Made by a program: the position numbers and the translations under genes. A stretch of 64,000 nt of DNA from UBA964 sp031382085 (lineage in GTDB: Bacteria > Pseudomonadota > Gammaproteobacteria > Steroidobacterales > Steroidobacteraceae), in contig JANMYM010000027.1 of NCBI GenBank assembly GCA_031382085.1, positions 106,085 to 170,084 on the forward strand, written 5' to 3'. A model generated the notes under the pieces. The model was given only the letters and a program-made list of their open reading frames with translations. It searched no databases and was not told the origin of the DNA. This document shows, piece after piece, positions 63,817 to 64,000 of the stretch. How positions within the stretch are numbered: position 1 is the first letter of the stretch; each line of letters begins with the position of its first letter.

Positions 63817-64000
63817 CTATTTCAATATCTTGGCAACCACGCCCGCGCCGACAGTCCTACCACCCTCTCGGATCGCAAACCGCAGTCCGTCTTCCATCGC
63901 GATCGGCGCAATCAGCTCCACCGTCATCTTGATGTTGTCCCCAGGCATCACCATCTCGGTGTTCCCCGGCAACTCGATCAGGCCCGTCACGTCCGTGGTA
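63817..64000 (-). CDS. tuf: elongation factor Tu, C-terminal part
   Basis: EF-Tu carries aminoacyl-tRNA to the ribosome. Only the last 60 codons lie in the window; the gene runs out through the right edge. They read TTDVTGLIELPGNTEMVMPG, then DNIKMTVELIAPIAMEDGLR and FAIREGGRTVGAGVVAKILK, nearly identical to the E. coli C-terminal barrel. It precedes rpsJ as in the str-S10 order. Confidence 0.98.
   Translation of the reverse strand, partial: TTDVTGLIELPGNTEMVMPGDNIKMTVELIAPIAMEDGLRFAIREGGRTVGAGVVAKILK

Overview
The window reads as one contiguous, gene-dense chromosomal segment of a GC-rich gammaproteobacterium. A Crp/Vfr-type regulator, the maf-rng, leuS-lptE and miaB-phoH-ybeY-corC-lnt gene orders, and a complete tuf-rpsJ-to-rplQ ribosomal protein cluster all point there. 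I cannot name the genus. Family assignments come from reading motifs in translations; no database search was run.

Layout. 1-9.2 kb: the 3' end of crp, yceH, rpe, a DjlA-type co-chaperone, purC, a BtuF-like binding protein, a YihY membrane protein, pmbA (tldE), darP and purEK. 9.3-17.7 kb: an ExeA-like ATPase fused to an FHA domain, a 163-bp hairpin-rich element, then a minus-strand run holA-nadD-rsfS-rlmH-maf-rng-nitrilase-tldD. 17.7-27 kb: an accessory block with a ZrgA-like/ABC/DUF3299 operon, a membrane-anchored ferrochelatase-like protein next to a large DUF5916-type outer-membrane protein, proline iminopeptidase, a lipoprotein hydrolase and a small HExxH protein. This block sits between holA-nadD and lptE-leuS, which are adjacent in enteric bacteria. 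27-34 kb: lptE, leuS, and a VOC / Lrp-AsnC / cupin / MFS cluster with a palindromic operator candidate. 33.8-49.3 kb: a Do-type protease, lnt, corC, ybeY, phoH-like, miaB, ssb, uvrA, ggt, a GNAT protein, an Ala-rich lipoprotein, a PepQ-like peptidase, mscL and an NTF2-like protein. 49.3-64 kb: the S10-spc-alpha cluster on the minus strand, from the tuf 3' end at the right edge to rplQ, with rpoA, secY and rpmJ included.

The most unusual signal is not a gene. The pentamer GTTAG (CTAAC on the other strand), mostly in the form YGTTAGS, occurs about 130 times by my eye count, roughly once per 500 bp. It falls on both strands, in all coding frames and in intergenic DNA. The base-shuffled word CTTAG/CTAAG occurs only about eight times. 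This looks like a genome-scale iterated DNA word of unknown role. Other notable items are the five-hairpin element flanked by CTAA direct repeats, the ferrochelatase-like/DUF5916 pair, a 20-bp perfect inverted repeat between tuf and rpsJ, and a 275-bp spacer inside the S10 operon.
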